Shown piece by piece: positions 25,069-32,924 of a DNA stretch of 64,000 bases. Below the pieces are notes generated by a model. The model ran no database searches and was not told the origin of the DNA. It saw nothing but the letters and a program-made list of their open reading frames with translations. The position numbers and the translations under genes were made by a program. The first letter of the stretch is position 1. Every line of letters begins with the position of its first letter. Source of the stretch: Ignavibacteria bacterium (GTDB lineage Bacteria; Bacteroidota; Ignavibacteria; Ignavibacteriales; SURF-24); assembly GCA_025612245.1 (NCBI GenBank), contig JAAXKQ010000002.1:186001-250000 (forward strand). The letters are read 5' to 3'.

Positions 25069-25719
25069 TCATTCAACCATTTTTAGCGATTCTGCCAGCT
25101 TGCGGGTTAATACAGCAAGGCTTGTTGCAAATTGCGCGTTCTCGACTATAATTTCCTCGGGCAGCTTCAGCATCTTTGGTGCAAAGTTCCATATGGCCTT
25201 AATTCCCCCTGCCACCATCTGTTCAGCCACGCTTTGGGCTGAAGAGGCGGGAACGGTAATGATGCCGATGTGGATGTGCATTCTTTTAGCCAGACTGGCC
25301 ATTTTTTCGACCGGAAGGACGGGCACGCCTTTGACCTCGCGGTCGATTTTACGCCCGTCGTTGTCAAAAAGAGCCACTATCTTGATGCCGTACTTTGTAA
25401 ACTGCTCAAATCCCAGAAGTGCAAGGCCGAGATTTCCTGCGCCTGCAAGAAATGCGTCACTGAGGTTGTTCCAGTTCAGGTAGTCTTCTATGGAGTTAAT
25501 CAGAATATCTATATTGTATCCGATTTTCGGTTTGCCAATTATTCCTGTGTAAGCCAGGTCTTTTCTGACCTGCGTGGGGTCAAGTCTAAGATCCCGGGCA
25601 ATAAGAGTAGTGGATATCTCTGTTTTACCCGTCTCGCGGGCATTCTGGAGATATTGCAAGTAAACGGGCAGCCTTCTAAGCGAAGGTTCCGGTATGGATT
25701 TTAATTCTTCGGCTGTCAC
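25069..25719 (-). CDS. rex: Redox-sensing transcriptional repressor Rex
   Basis: A canonical Rex of about 216 residues from the GTG at 25719. This start places the diagnostic 'IPEPSLRRLPVYLQYL' a few residues in, as in other Rex proteins; the frame extends further upstream but with unrelated residues. Winged helix: 'LDPTQVRKDLAYTGIIGKPKIGY'. NAD(H)-binding Rossmann core: LAGAGNLGLALL. C-terminal domain-swap helix at the end. Rex represses fermentative and hydrogenase genes until the NADH/NAD+ ratio rises. A Rex-box-like site lies 59 bp upstream (25778-25795), implying autoregulation. The hydCBA genes follow on the same strand. The start is somewhat uncertain because a perfect palindrome occupies the usual ribosome-site position. 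Confidence 0.93.
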   Translation of the reverse strand: MTAEELKSIPEPSLRRLPVYLQYLQNARETGKTEISTTLIARDLRLDPTQVRKDLAYTGIIGKPKIGYNIDILINSIEDYLNWNNLSDAFLAGAGNLGLALLGFEQFTKYGIKIVALFDNDGRKIDREVKGVPVLPVEKMASLAKRMHIHIGIITVPASSAQSVAEQMVAGGIKAIWNFAPKMLKLPEEIIVENAQFATSLAVLTRKLAESLKMVE

Positions 25720-25720
25720 A

Positions 25721-25746
25721 TTAATCGAGAAAATTTTCTCGATTAA
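25721..25746. promoter_or_regulatory. Perfect 26-bp palindrome directly before the rex start
   Basis: TTAATCGAGAAAA followed by its exact complement, ending 1 bp before the GTG of rex. As DNA it is a strong candidate operator for a dimeric regulator; as RNA it would fold over the region where a ribosome would bind. Confidence 0.6.
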
Positions 25747-25777
25747 GATATGAAAATGCGGACTGCTTGTCAATATA

Positions 25778-25795
25778 TTGTGAAATCCATCACAA
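25778..25795. promoter_or_regulatory. Rex box (candidate)
   Basis: TTGTGA-AATCCA-TCACAA, an 18-bp inverted repeat with 6-bp arms matching the TTGTGA(N6)TCACAA form of Rex operators. It lies upstream of the rex gene and most likely serves autorepression by that protein. Confidence 0.7.
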
Positions 25796-25880
25796 AATAT
25801 TTTTACATTTATGCGAAAATTTCCCGTAAAGTTACCCCGGGGATGCAAAATCTCCGGGGCCGGATCCCCCTTTGAAGGAT

Positions 25881-26360
25881 TTAGCTTCTTTCCCGGGCGG
25901 GGTAGCTGCCGGAAAGCCTGAGGAAGAAACCGTGGAGCCTGTGTACAAAGGCCGAGTCCTTCAGGAACATGAAGGGGCAGTAGCCAGAAATAAAGTTAAT
26001 CCCGTTATCGCGGCTGAAATCCTCTACGGGTTTAACTGCCCTGCCCTTGTCTCGTGGGTTATAGACCCAGACGTTTTTAATTCCAGAGGCCAGGCATTCA
26101 TCCATAAGGCTCTCAAGCGGGAGCGAGGTGGTAAAGATCAGGGCAGCCTCGGGCCCGGGACTTACCTGGCTAAGCCGGCCATAGCACTTAAGTCCTTCAA
26201 TTTCAGTTGCATTGGGGTTTACCGGAACCACGTCGTATCCACGCGAGGTCATTTCTCTGAAAAGATTTCGCGTGTAGTTCTTCTCATCTCTCGAAATGCC
26301 GATAAAAGCTATCCTTTTTTTAGAAAGGAAATCCTGGATTTGATTAAAAGTTACGGCCAT
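25881..26360 (-). CDS. CoA-binding domain protein (YccU-like)
   Basis: A 159-residue single-domain protein with a CoA-binding Rossmann fold: 'KKRIAFIGISRDEKNYTRNL' at the N terminus, 'GYDVVPVNPNATEIEGLKCY', and 'GIKNVWVYNP' in the middle. It matches the small CoA-binding family related to the N-terminal domain of succinyl-CoA synthetase alpha and acetate-CoA ligases. AGGAGG precedes the ATG by 5 bases. It sits upstream of rex on the same strand and could be in the same transcript, which would place the Rex box between them. Biochemical role unknown. Confidence 0.85.
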   Translation of the reverse strand: MAVTFNQIQDFLSKKRIAFIGISRDEKNYTRNLFREMTSRGYDVVPVNPNATEIEGLKCYGRLSQVSPGPEAALIFTTSLPLESLMDECLASGIKNVWVYNPRDKGRAVKPVEDFSRDNGINFISGYCPFMFLKDSAFVHRLHGFFLRLSGSYPARERS

Positions 26361-26454
26361 TTTGTCCTCCTGGATTTATTTTGCCTTATAAATATAATAA
26401 TCCCCGGCGAAAGATACCGGAATTCCGTAAAGGGCATTCTTTAGAGCCGGCCGG

Positions 26455-28047
26455 CTACTTAAAAAGAATCATCTTCTTTGCCTCTGAGAATTTATCCGAG
26501 CTAAGCCTGTAGTAATAGAGGCCTGAAGGAAGGCCCCGGGCGTTAAACTGCACTGAATGCCGTCCCTGCTGCTGATAAGAGTCGGAAATCACGGAAACTA
26601 CCTTTCCCAGGCTGTCAAAGACTGTAAGCTTGACGTGGCCTTCTGCGGGCAGAAAGTATTCGATAGTTGTAGCGGGGTTAAAAGGATTAGGGTAGTTCTG
26701 AAAGAGCCGGAACTGCCCGGGTCCTAGGCTGCCTTCTCCGGGCTGCACGGCGTTGGCTTCTTCGTCTACCAGGGCGGTCCAGATGCTCAGGAGTCTTCCG
26801 TCAAGCCTCATCCAGATGGGGTAGACCTTCCCGTTAAAGGCCGCAATATTCGTATAGTCGCCAAAGAATTCCTGCGGGTCGGGTACAAAGGAGCTCTCGC
26901 TTACCTTAAAACTGGTGAATGTTTCTCCCCCGTCTTTAGAATAAGAGAGGAAGACGTCCGTTGCGGCGCCTGAAGTCTGGCTCCTGTCGTAATACACGAT
27001 CCAGAGCTGGCCGTTTGCGGGGTCGACAGCAGCCCAGCAGAAGAACTGGTCGCGGTCTTTGGAAGTAATGCCGTAAACTTTTTTTGCTTTAGACCAGCTC
27101 AGGCCGCCATCGGTGGACTTAGTGATAAAGACGTCCGTATTACCGAACCCATTTCTCTGGTCGGACCAGTTTATATAGATAGTACCCCTGTAAGGGGACT
27201 GGCTGAGGTCGCAGACGGTAACAGGCATGCCGTTACACCTCATTATCCCCTCGACGTTAAAATCCCATCCGCCCGGCTGCGCGGCGGCATAGATGTCGCG
27301 CCCGAAGGTAAGGCCTCCGTCGAGAGACTTATCGAACTTTATGCCTGAAGGACCCGCCCAGCTGATATAGACTTCCCCGTTGGGGCCAATGGCAGGCACT
27401 GCGCCCTCGACGGTGTTGCTGCTGTCGCGGCAGTCGCCGCTCGAGTCACTAATAATAATTGGCGTACTCCAGTTCAGTCCCCCGTCGGTAGATCGTGAGA
27501 ACAATATGCGTGAACTGTCGCCGGGAAGCGTGCTTTCGTAGTTATCGAACTGTGTCCATGAGAGGTAAAGGTTATTCCTGAATTTTGAAGCTGTCCTGTC
27601 GGAGGTGATCCATTCCTTGTCCTGGTTTTTCCTGGGCGGGTCAAAGCCGATTCCGACTCCCTGGGACCAGTTCCTGCCCCCGTCGGAGGATTTCTGGACC
27701 ACGATGCGGTCTATCCAGTATCCCAGGCTGGCAGGGGGCCTCGAAAGGTGCGCGTAGTAAAGGTTTCCATTGGCATCAAATCCGAGGGAGGGGTCGCCCC
27801 AGACGCCGAAGTTAGAGCTTAAGATTCCCTCATCCCAGCTTTTGCCTCCGTCAAAGGAATAGTAATAATTATTAAGATTTGCGGCAGCTGCAATATTAAG
27901 GGGGTTGGCTGGATTTATGGCAATTGAAACCTCTTCTGGCTGGTTGTTGATCTTATTGATCTTGACGTTTGTATACTGGGGAAAGGCTTCAAAAGACGTC
28001 AAAAGGATCCATGCTCCTGAGAAGAGGGCTAGTCTTAGGGTTTTCAT
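26455..28047 (-). CDS. Secreted Asp-box (BNR) repeat protein, sialidase-like, with T9SS signal
   Basis: 530 residues. Signal peptide (ending FEAFPQ), then a six-bladed-propeller-like region with at least six Asp boxes of the form S-x-DGG-x-[ST]-[WF] (SFDGGKSW, SSDGGRNW, STDGGLNW, SLDGGLTF, STDGGLSW, SKDGGETF). A C-terminal T9SS type A sorting domain follows (about residues 450-530), with NYPNPFNPATTIEY and the final KKMILFK. The propeller is the sialidase/BNR fold. The full sialidase Arg triad was not located, so glycosidase activity is uncertain and it may be only a binding or structural surface protein. Single gene, exported by type IX secretion. Confidence 0.88.
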   Translation of the reverse strand: MKTLRLALFSGAWILLTSFEAFPQYTNVKINKINNQPEEVSIAINPANPLNIAAAANLNNYYYSFDGGKSWDEGILSSNFGVWGDPSLGFDANGNLYYAHLSRPPASLGYWIDRIVVQKSSDGGRNWSQGVGIGFDPPRKNQDKEWITSDRTASKFRNNLYLSWTQFDNYESTLPGDSSRILFSRSTDGGLNWSTPIIISDSSGDCRDSSNTVEGAVPAIGPNGEVYISWAGPSGIKFDKSLDGGLTFGRDIYAAAQPGGWDFNVEGIMRCNGMPVTVCDLSQSPYRGTIYINWSDQRNGFGNTDVFITKSTDGGLSWSKAKKVYGITSKDRDQFFCWAAVDPANGQLWIVYYDRSQTSGAATDVFLSYSKDGGETFTSFKVSESSFVPDPQEFFGDYTNIAAFNGKVYPIWMRLDGRLLSIWTALVDEEANAVQPGEGSLGPGQFRLFQNYPNPFNPATTIEYFLPAEGHVKLTVFDSLGKVVSVISDSYQQQGRHSVQFNARGLPSGLYYYRLSSDKFSEAKKMILFK

Positions 28048-28168
28048 ATATTTGGCCTCCTGGGATCTGATAAATAAATCTATAAGGAGTTAAAGCCAAA
28101 ATAAATGGATAATTAAAGTCCCAAAGGGGAGGCTCATCTTTCAGTGCCTGAGAGGCTGCGAAAAACCC

Positions 28169-28873
28169 TTAAAAGTGGAAGAGTCCAATGTCTTCATATT
28201 TTATGCGCCGGGGCTGCCTTAAAAGGAACATGACAGTCGAGGCCAGATCCTCTGTCTGCAGCACGCCCGGCATTATGTCGGATTCATTTTCAGGGGCCGG
28301 TACCTGTACGAGTGCCGGGCAGAGTGAATGCACATGAATGCCGAAGTCCCTGACCTCGGTCTGAAGTGCCTCGGCAAAGCCAAGAATTCCGAACTTTGAG
28401 GCGCAGTAAGGTGCAGCCTGCGGGTAGCCGTGTTTACCGGCCTGTGAAGAAATGTTAATAATATAGCCGCTTTTCTGCGCCTTCATGAGCGGGAGCACTT
28501 CTTTTGTCATGAGGAAAGTGCCCTTAAGGTTTGTATCCAGAACCATGTCCCATTCCTCTTCCGAGCAGTCGATGACGTACTTGTCGAGGCCAAGTCCGGA
28601 GTTATTTACGAGTATATCCACGCCTCCAAAGGTATCCACAGTAAACCGGACGGCGTTGGCGACCTCGCTCTGGTTTCTTACGTCGCAGGTAATGTAAGAG
28701 GCTTTCCCGGTATTCAGGGCCTTCAGCCCTTCGGAGGTATTCTTCAGGACGTCATCCCTTCTTGAAGTAATTACAACATTAATGCCTTCCTTTACGAAAG
28801 CCGAAGCGATTGCTTTTCCGATGCCGCTTCCGCCCCCGGTAACAATTGCAGTTTTTCCCGACAGTGTATTCAT
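28169..28873 (-). CDS. Short-chain dehydrogenase/reductase
   Basis: 234 residues from the ATG at 28873, which places the NAD(P)-binding TGGGSGIG motif at the usual distance from the N terminus; an in-frame upstream extension would overlap the PAP2 gene. Classical SDR motifs are present: NNSGLG (NNAG-type), the catalytic Ser in INISSQAG, and YCASK with the Tyr-Lys pair. It looks like a 3-oxoacyl-ACP reductase-like member of unknown substrate. The end is about 10-15 residues shorter than many SDRs. It follows the PAP2 gene by 13 bp, so the two are probably co-transcribed. Confidence 0.9.
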   Translation of the reverse strand: MNTLSGKTAIVTGGGSGIGKAIASAFVKEGINVVITSRRDDVLKNTSEGLKALNTGKASYITCDVRNQSEVANAVRFTVDTFGGVDILVNNSGLGLDKYVIDCSEEEWDMVLDTNLKGTFLMTKEVLPLMKAQKSGYIINISSQAGKHGYPQAAPYCASKFGILGFAEALQTEVRDFGIHVHSLCPALVQVPAPENESDIMPGVLQTEDLASTVMFLLRQPRRIKYEDIGLFHF

Positions 28874-28886
28874 GCCTGATATCCCT

Positions 28887-29468
28887 TTATTTGACTTCTT
28901 CTGTAATAGTTTTATTATATCTTTCTTTAATGTAACTGTCAAGCCTCAGGGCAATAGAGGCAAACAAGTAGCCAAGAAGGCTTCCGATCAAGGCTCCGCC
29001 TGCAATGTCCGACGGGTAGTGCCTTCCCACGTATACCCTTGAAATGGCTACGAGTGCGGCAGTGATAAAAAGGACCCATTTAAGGTCGGGGTAAATTCTG
29101 TAAAAGAAGGCAGCGGCTGCAAAGTTGTTTACGGCATGAGAAGACGGGAAAGAATAAGAGCCTGAGGCCTCAATGAGGCTTCTGCAATCGGAAAGCGCGT
29201 TGCAGGGGCGAACTCTGGCAACCCAGTGCTTTATAAAAAAGCTGCTCAGCTGGTCGGACGTTACAATCAGCAGCAAAGCTCCAACGGCAGAGATCTTCCC
29301 GATTCTACCCCCTTTTATGAAAGCAATACCAAGAAGAATAAGGTATGCAATGTACCAGTGGTTTACGTCTGTTATAAAGACAAAAAAACGGTCCATGGCC
29401 GGATTTGCAATCGTATGATTAATAAAGTAGAAAACGGCCAGGTCTATTGAATACAAAAAGTCTGTCAT
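28887..29468 (-). CDS. PAP2-family membrane phosphatase
   Basis: 193 residues with about five to six transmembrane segments and the three phosphatase motifs of the PAP2/acid phosphatase superfamily: KHWVARVRP (Kx6RP), PSSH in 'YSFPSSHAVNNFA', and SRVYVGRHYPSD (SRx5Hx3D) with the nucleophilic His. Homologues dephosphorylate undecaprenyl pyrophosphate or lipid phosphates at the inner membrane. Substrate undefined. First gene of a two-gene unit with the SDR. Confidence 0.9.
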   Translation of the reverse strand: MTDFLYSIDLAVFYFINHTIANPAMDRFFVFITDVNHWYIAYLILLGIAFIKGGRIGKISAVGALLLIVTSDQLSSFFIKHWVARVRPCNALSDCRSLIEASGSYSFPSSHAVNNFAAAAFFYRIYPDLKWVLFITAALVAISRVYVGRHYPSDIAGGALIGSLLGYLFASIALRLDSYIKERYNKTITEEVK

Positions 29469-29627
29469 TTTACCCGGTGAAAAAGTTAAGAGGAAATATA
29501 TGATTAATGTGGAAATTTTCCCACTGCTATAACATTATTATATTATGCACTTTTATAAAAATTTCTTAACTTGCCAGCAATTATTTTAATGTGACGGCCT
29601 GTTGAGAAGAAAAAGGGAGTAAAGGTT

Positions 29628-30473
29628 GTGGATGAAACAATTTCCGATCTGAAAAAGAAGCTGGCTGAAAAAGAACTCGAGATAACAAAGCTTAAGGAAG
29701 AATTAAATAAATCGGAGCAAATTGCTTCGGAGGCCAGGCAGGCAAGCGAGGCCAAGAGCCGTTTTCTTGCAAGCATGAGTCATGAGATCCGTACGCCCAT
29801 GAACGGTGTGCTGGGATTTCTGGAACTCGTGGAGCAGGAGGTATACGAGAGTAAGGAGGAGCTGAAGGGTTTTATCAGTAAAGCGCGTTCTGCGGCAGAG
29901 TCACTTCTGGACATAATTAACAACATTCTTGACATATCCAAGATTGAAGCCGGCAAGATGGAGCTCGACAACGTGGACTTCAGCCTGAGGGAAGTGCTGG
30001 AAGAGACGGTTTCCATGGTTTATGCACTTGCAAACGAGAAGGGGCTGGTAATTAACTGTTACCTTGGAAGCGGCGTTCCCCTAATTCTTCAGGGTGATCC
30101 GGTAAGGCTAAGGCAGGTGTTTTCCAACCTGATTGGAAACGCCATAAAGTTTACGAACCGGGGGGCAATTGAGGTCTCAATTGAGCTGAAGGAAATTGTT
30201 GACAATACGGCCGTCATACTTTCAACCATAAAGGACGAAGGCACGGGAATTCCGCAGGAGAAAATTGACCTTCTCTTTAAGCCTTACGCACAGATTGCCA
30301 ATAGTTATACGAGGACTCATTCCGGCACGGGCCTTGGACTCAGGATCTGCAAGGAGTTTATAAACATGATGGGCGGGGAAATCTGGGTCGAAAGCAAGGA
30401 AGGAAAAGGAAGCAGCTTTTTCTTTACCGCAAAATTCAAAATAAATGAACACTCTCCTGCCTTCGGCAGTTAG
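29628..30473 (+). CDS. Short soluble histidine kinase lacking a sensor domain
   Basis: 281 residues from GTG 29628, with a GGGAG sequence about 10 bases upstream. An N-terminal coiled coil of about 45 residues (repeats of LKKKLAEKELEITKLKEEL type) leads directly into HisKA with His52 in ASMSHEIRTPMNG, then HATPase_c with GNAIKF, DEGTGIP and GTGLGLRI. There is no transmembrane, PAS or GAF region, so it is cytosolic and probably relies on the coiled coil to dimerise or to dock with another sensor. No response regulator is adjacent. Confidence 0.9.
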   Translation: MDETISDLKKKLAEKELEITKLKEELNKSEQIASEARQASEAKSRFLASMSHEIRTPMNGVLGFLELVEQEVYESKEELKGFISKARSAAESLLDIINNILDISKIEAGKMELDNVDFSLREVLEETVSMVYALANEKGLVINCYLGSGVPLILQGDPVRLRQVFSNLIGNAIKFTNRGAIEVSIELKEIVDNTAVILSTIKDEGTGIPQEKIDLLFKPYAQIANSYTRTHSGTGLGLRICKEFINMMGGEIWVESKEGKGSSFFFTAKFKINEHSPAFGS

Positions 30474-30492
30474 TCGTTTTGTAAAAACATTC

Positions 30493-30518
30493 CCGGCCGC
30501 AGCTTCAACTGCAGCCGG
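30493..30518. terminator. Hairpin between convergent kinase and ornithine aminotransferase genes
   Basis: CCGGC-C-GCAG / CTGC-A-GCCGG, 9 paired bases with one mismatch and a 6-nt loop. There is no T-run, so efficiency is uncertain. Confidence 0.4.
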
Positions 30519-30543
30519 AAACGGAATCCCGAAGAAAAGGGCA

Positions 30544-31791
30544 TTAGAGCCTGCTTATCTCCTCAATTGAACTTCTAATTATGTCAACCGCCTCCATTAC
30601 CTGGTCTTTTGTCATTACCAGGGGCGGGGCAAAACGGATTATATGCTGATGAGTCGGTTTTGCAAGCAACCCGTTATCCCTCATCTTAAGGCATACATCC
30701 CAGGCTTCCTTTCCGTTCATGGGCCTGATTATCATGGCATTTAGCAAGCCCTTTCCCCTGACGAGTTCAATCATGTCCGAGTTAATTTTCCTGAGTTCAT
30801 CCCGGAAGACTTCTCCCAGTTCAAAGGCTCTTGAAGCAAGGTTTTCATCCTTTACTACCTTCAGTGAAGCGATTGCAACTTTTGAGGCCAGCGGGTTACC
30901 CCCGAAGGTTGAACCGTGTTCACCAGGTTTAATTGTAAGCATGACCTCATCGTCGGCCAGAACGGCAGATATGGGCATTGTGCCTCCCGAGAGGGCTTTG
31001 CCCAGAATTAAAATGTCCGGCCTTACGCTTTCGTAGTCACAAGCCAGGAGCCTGCCCGTCCTGGCTATTCCGGTCTGCACCTCGTCGGCAATAAAAAGGA
31101 CGTTTTTCTCTTTGCAGAGCCTGTAGGCCCCGGAGAGGTAGCCTTCATCGGGCACAAAGACACCGGCTTCGCCCTGTATGGGTTCAACCAGAAAACCTGC
31201 AACGTCCGGGTCCTCAAGGGCATTTTTAAGCGCGTTAAGGTCGTTGTAAGGTATTTTTATGAATCCCGGCGTGTATGGGCCGAATCCTTTGTATGAATCG
31301 GGGTCTGTGGACATCGAGATAATTGTAATTGTCCTTCCGTGGAAGTTTCCCTCGCAGACGATTATCTTGGCCTGGTTATCTTTGATCCCTTTTTTCTCGT
31401 AGGCCCATCTTCTGCAGAGCTTCAATGCCGTTTCATCGGCCTCTGCGCCCGAATTCATGGGGAGGACTTTATCGTAGCCGAAGAATTCGGTGACGTATTT
31501 TTCATATTCACCAAGGCAGTTATTAAAAAAAGCCCTGGAGGTAAGTGTAAGGGTTTGTGCCTGTGAGGTAAGGGCCTCTATTATTTTGGGGTGGCAATGC
31601 CCCTGGTTAACGGCTGAATAAGCCGAAAGGAAATCGTAGTATCTTTTTCCTTCAACGTCCCACAAGTATACGCCTTCACCGCGTGCAAGGACAACCGGAA
31701 GCGGATGATAATTATGGGCACCGTACTTTTCTTCCAGTTCCATATAATCCTTAGAGGTCATATCTACCTGAACTAAATCTTTTGGAGCCAT
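30544..31791 (-). CDS. rocD: Ornithine--oxo-acid aminotransferase
   Basis: 415-residue class III PLP aminotransferase. The N-terminal '[13 protein letters not shown]' and '[18 protein letters not shown]', the '[14 protein letters not shown]' cofactor loop, FIADEVQTG with the pyridine-N Asp, and the Schiff-base Lys265 in ILGKALSGG match ornithine delta-aminotransferase closely. It converts ornithine and 2-oxoglutarate to glutamate semialdehyde and glutamate, linking arginine/ornithine catabolism to proline and glutamate. This fits the peptide-scavenging enzymes elsewhere in the window. Single gene. Confidence 0.93.
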   Translation of the reverse strand: MAPKDLVQVDMTSKDYMELEEKYGAHNYHPLPVVLARGEGVYLWDVEGKRYYDFLSAYSAVNQGHCHPKIIEALTSQAQTLTLTSRAFFNNCLGEYEKYVTEFFGYDKVLPMNSGAEADETALKLCRRWAYEKKGIKDNQAKIIVCEGNFHGRTITIISMSTDPDSYKGFGPYTPGFIKIPYNDLNALKNALEDPDVAGFLVEPIQGEAGVFVPDEGYLSGAYRLCKEKNVLFIADEVQTGIARTGRLLACDYESVRPDILILGKALSGGTMPISAVLADDEVMLTIKPGEHGSTFGGNPLASKVAIASLKVVKDENLASRAFELGEVFRDELRKINSDMIELVRGKGLLNAMIIRPMNGKEAWDVCLKMRDNGLLAKPTHQHIIRFAPPLVMTKDQVMEAVDIIRSSIEEISRL

Positions 31792-32058
31792 AAAAAACCT
31801 GCAAATTGTGTATAAAAACTTTGTTTCTTTATAAATTTATAAAAAAGCCAGTTCATTTCCGAGTGATAATTTAGTAATCGGGCCTCAAGGCAAGAGAGAT
31901 GTTTTATCTTGTTATTACAACTGCGTTTTGATAATTTGCGGAAGTGAAAAATTGAGCCGAAGGCTCATGCCGGGTACCCTGCTGCACGTAATTCCAGTGG
32001 ATTTTGACAAAGCGGGCCGAGGAACAGAAAAAATATCGTACAATTAACAGGAAAACAG

Positions 32059-32901
32059 ATGAAACTAAAATACGTTACTGTGTTACTCATATCAGCTCTT
32101 AACTTCATTCCTACTTCAAACATTCTTCCCTGGGGCGACAAAGGGCATAAACTCACCACTTCAAAAGCCTTTGAATGCCTGCCTAACGAACTGTCTTTCA
32201 TGTTCCGCTGGAAAAAAGACATCGTTGAACACTCGATTGACCCGGACCACAGAAAGAAAGGCGACAATTCCGAGGCTTCCAAACACTTTATAGACATAGA
32301 TTATTATCAGGAATTTCTCAATGGCAGTTTTACACTGAACAAGGATTCGCTTAAAAATAAGTACGGCGAAAAAGTGTTCTTGGAGCAGGGAATCCTTCCC
32401 TGGGCAACTGAAAACACGCTTGAAGATCTTACAAAAGCCTTCAGGCAGATGGATACTGCGGCAATTAAACTCTATGCATCCGACCTGGCGCACTACGTGG
32501 CAGACGGCTTTCAGCCTCAGCACGCTACGGTGAACTATAACGGCAAGCTCACCGGGCAGAAGGGAATTCACTTCCGTTATGAGATAGACATGCTCGACAG
32601 CAACCTGGCACAAATTGAAAAGGAAGTAAGGCCCGAAGGAGCTTTCTACGTCGCGAATCCCGAAGGTTATATATTCTCTTATATAGAAGGCTCCGACATC
32701 TTTGCCGAGACAATTCTATCGGCCGACAAGGCTGCATACAAGGCTTCGGGTGAAAAGTACGACGGCAAATATTATAAGTTACTTTGGTTCAGGACTAAAT
32801 ACCTTACAATTCAGCAGATCGATTCAGCCGCCCGCGCACTTGCCTCGTTATACTATACCGCATGGTTTAACGCCGGAAAACCGGTTGCGCAAAGCAATTA
32901 A
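32059..32901 (+). CDS. Secreted S1/P1-type zinc nuclease-like protein
   Basis: 280 residues. A signal peptide ends before WGDKGHK: the mature N-terminal Trp and the following His are zinc ligands in S1/P1 nucleases and related phospholipases C. Further likely ligands are in DHRKK, SKHFIDID, SDLAHYVADGFQPQH and KGIHFRYE. These enzymes bind three zinc ions and cleave single-stranded nucleic acids or 3'-phosphomonoesters; the phospholipase branch is an alternative. It lacks a T9SS sorting domain, unlike its paralogue 23 bp downstream, and is probably periplasmic. Confidence 0.85.
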   Translation: MKLKYVTVLLISALNFIPTSNILPWGDKGHKLTTSKAFECLPNELSFMFRWKKDIVEHSIDPDHRKKGDNSEASKHFIDIDYYQEFLNGSFTLNKDSLKNKYGEKVFLEQGILPWATENTLEDLTKAFRQMDTAAIKLYASDLAHYVADGFQPQHATVNYNGKLTGQKGIHFRYEIDMLDSNLAQIEKEVRPEGAFYVANPEGYIFSYIEGSDIFAETILSADKAAYKASGEKYDGKYYKLLWFRTKYLTIQQIDSAARALASLYYTAWFNAGKPVAQSN

Positions 32902-32924
32902 GCCGAGGTAAGTGAGAATACTAA

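Noticed and set aside
25872-26444. Long plus-strand open frame of 190 codons.
   Set aside because: It is the antisense of the CoA-binding protein gene, which has a strong ribosome site and recognisable domain; the plus frame has neither.
31860-32058. A possible riboswitch ahead of the first nuclease gene, because of a GAGCC-GAAG-GGCTC hairpin and an AGTAATCGGGCC phrase shared with about 40259.
   Set aside because: No conserved core of a c-di-GMP, SAM, TPP or cobalamin riboswitch could be matched on either strand.
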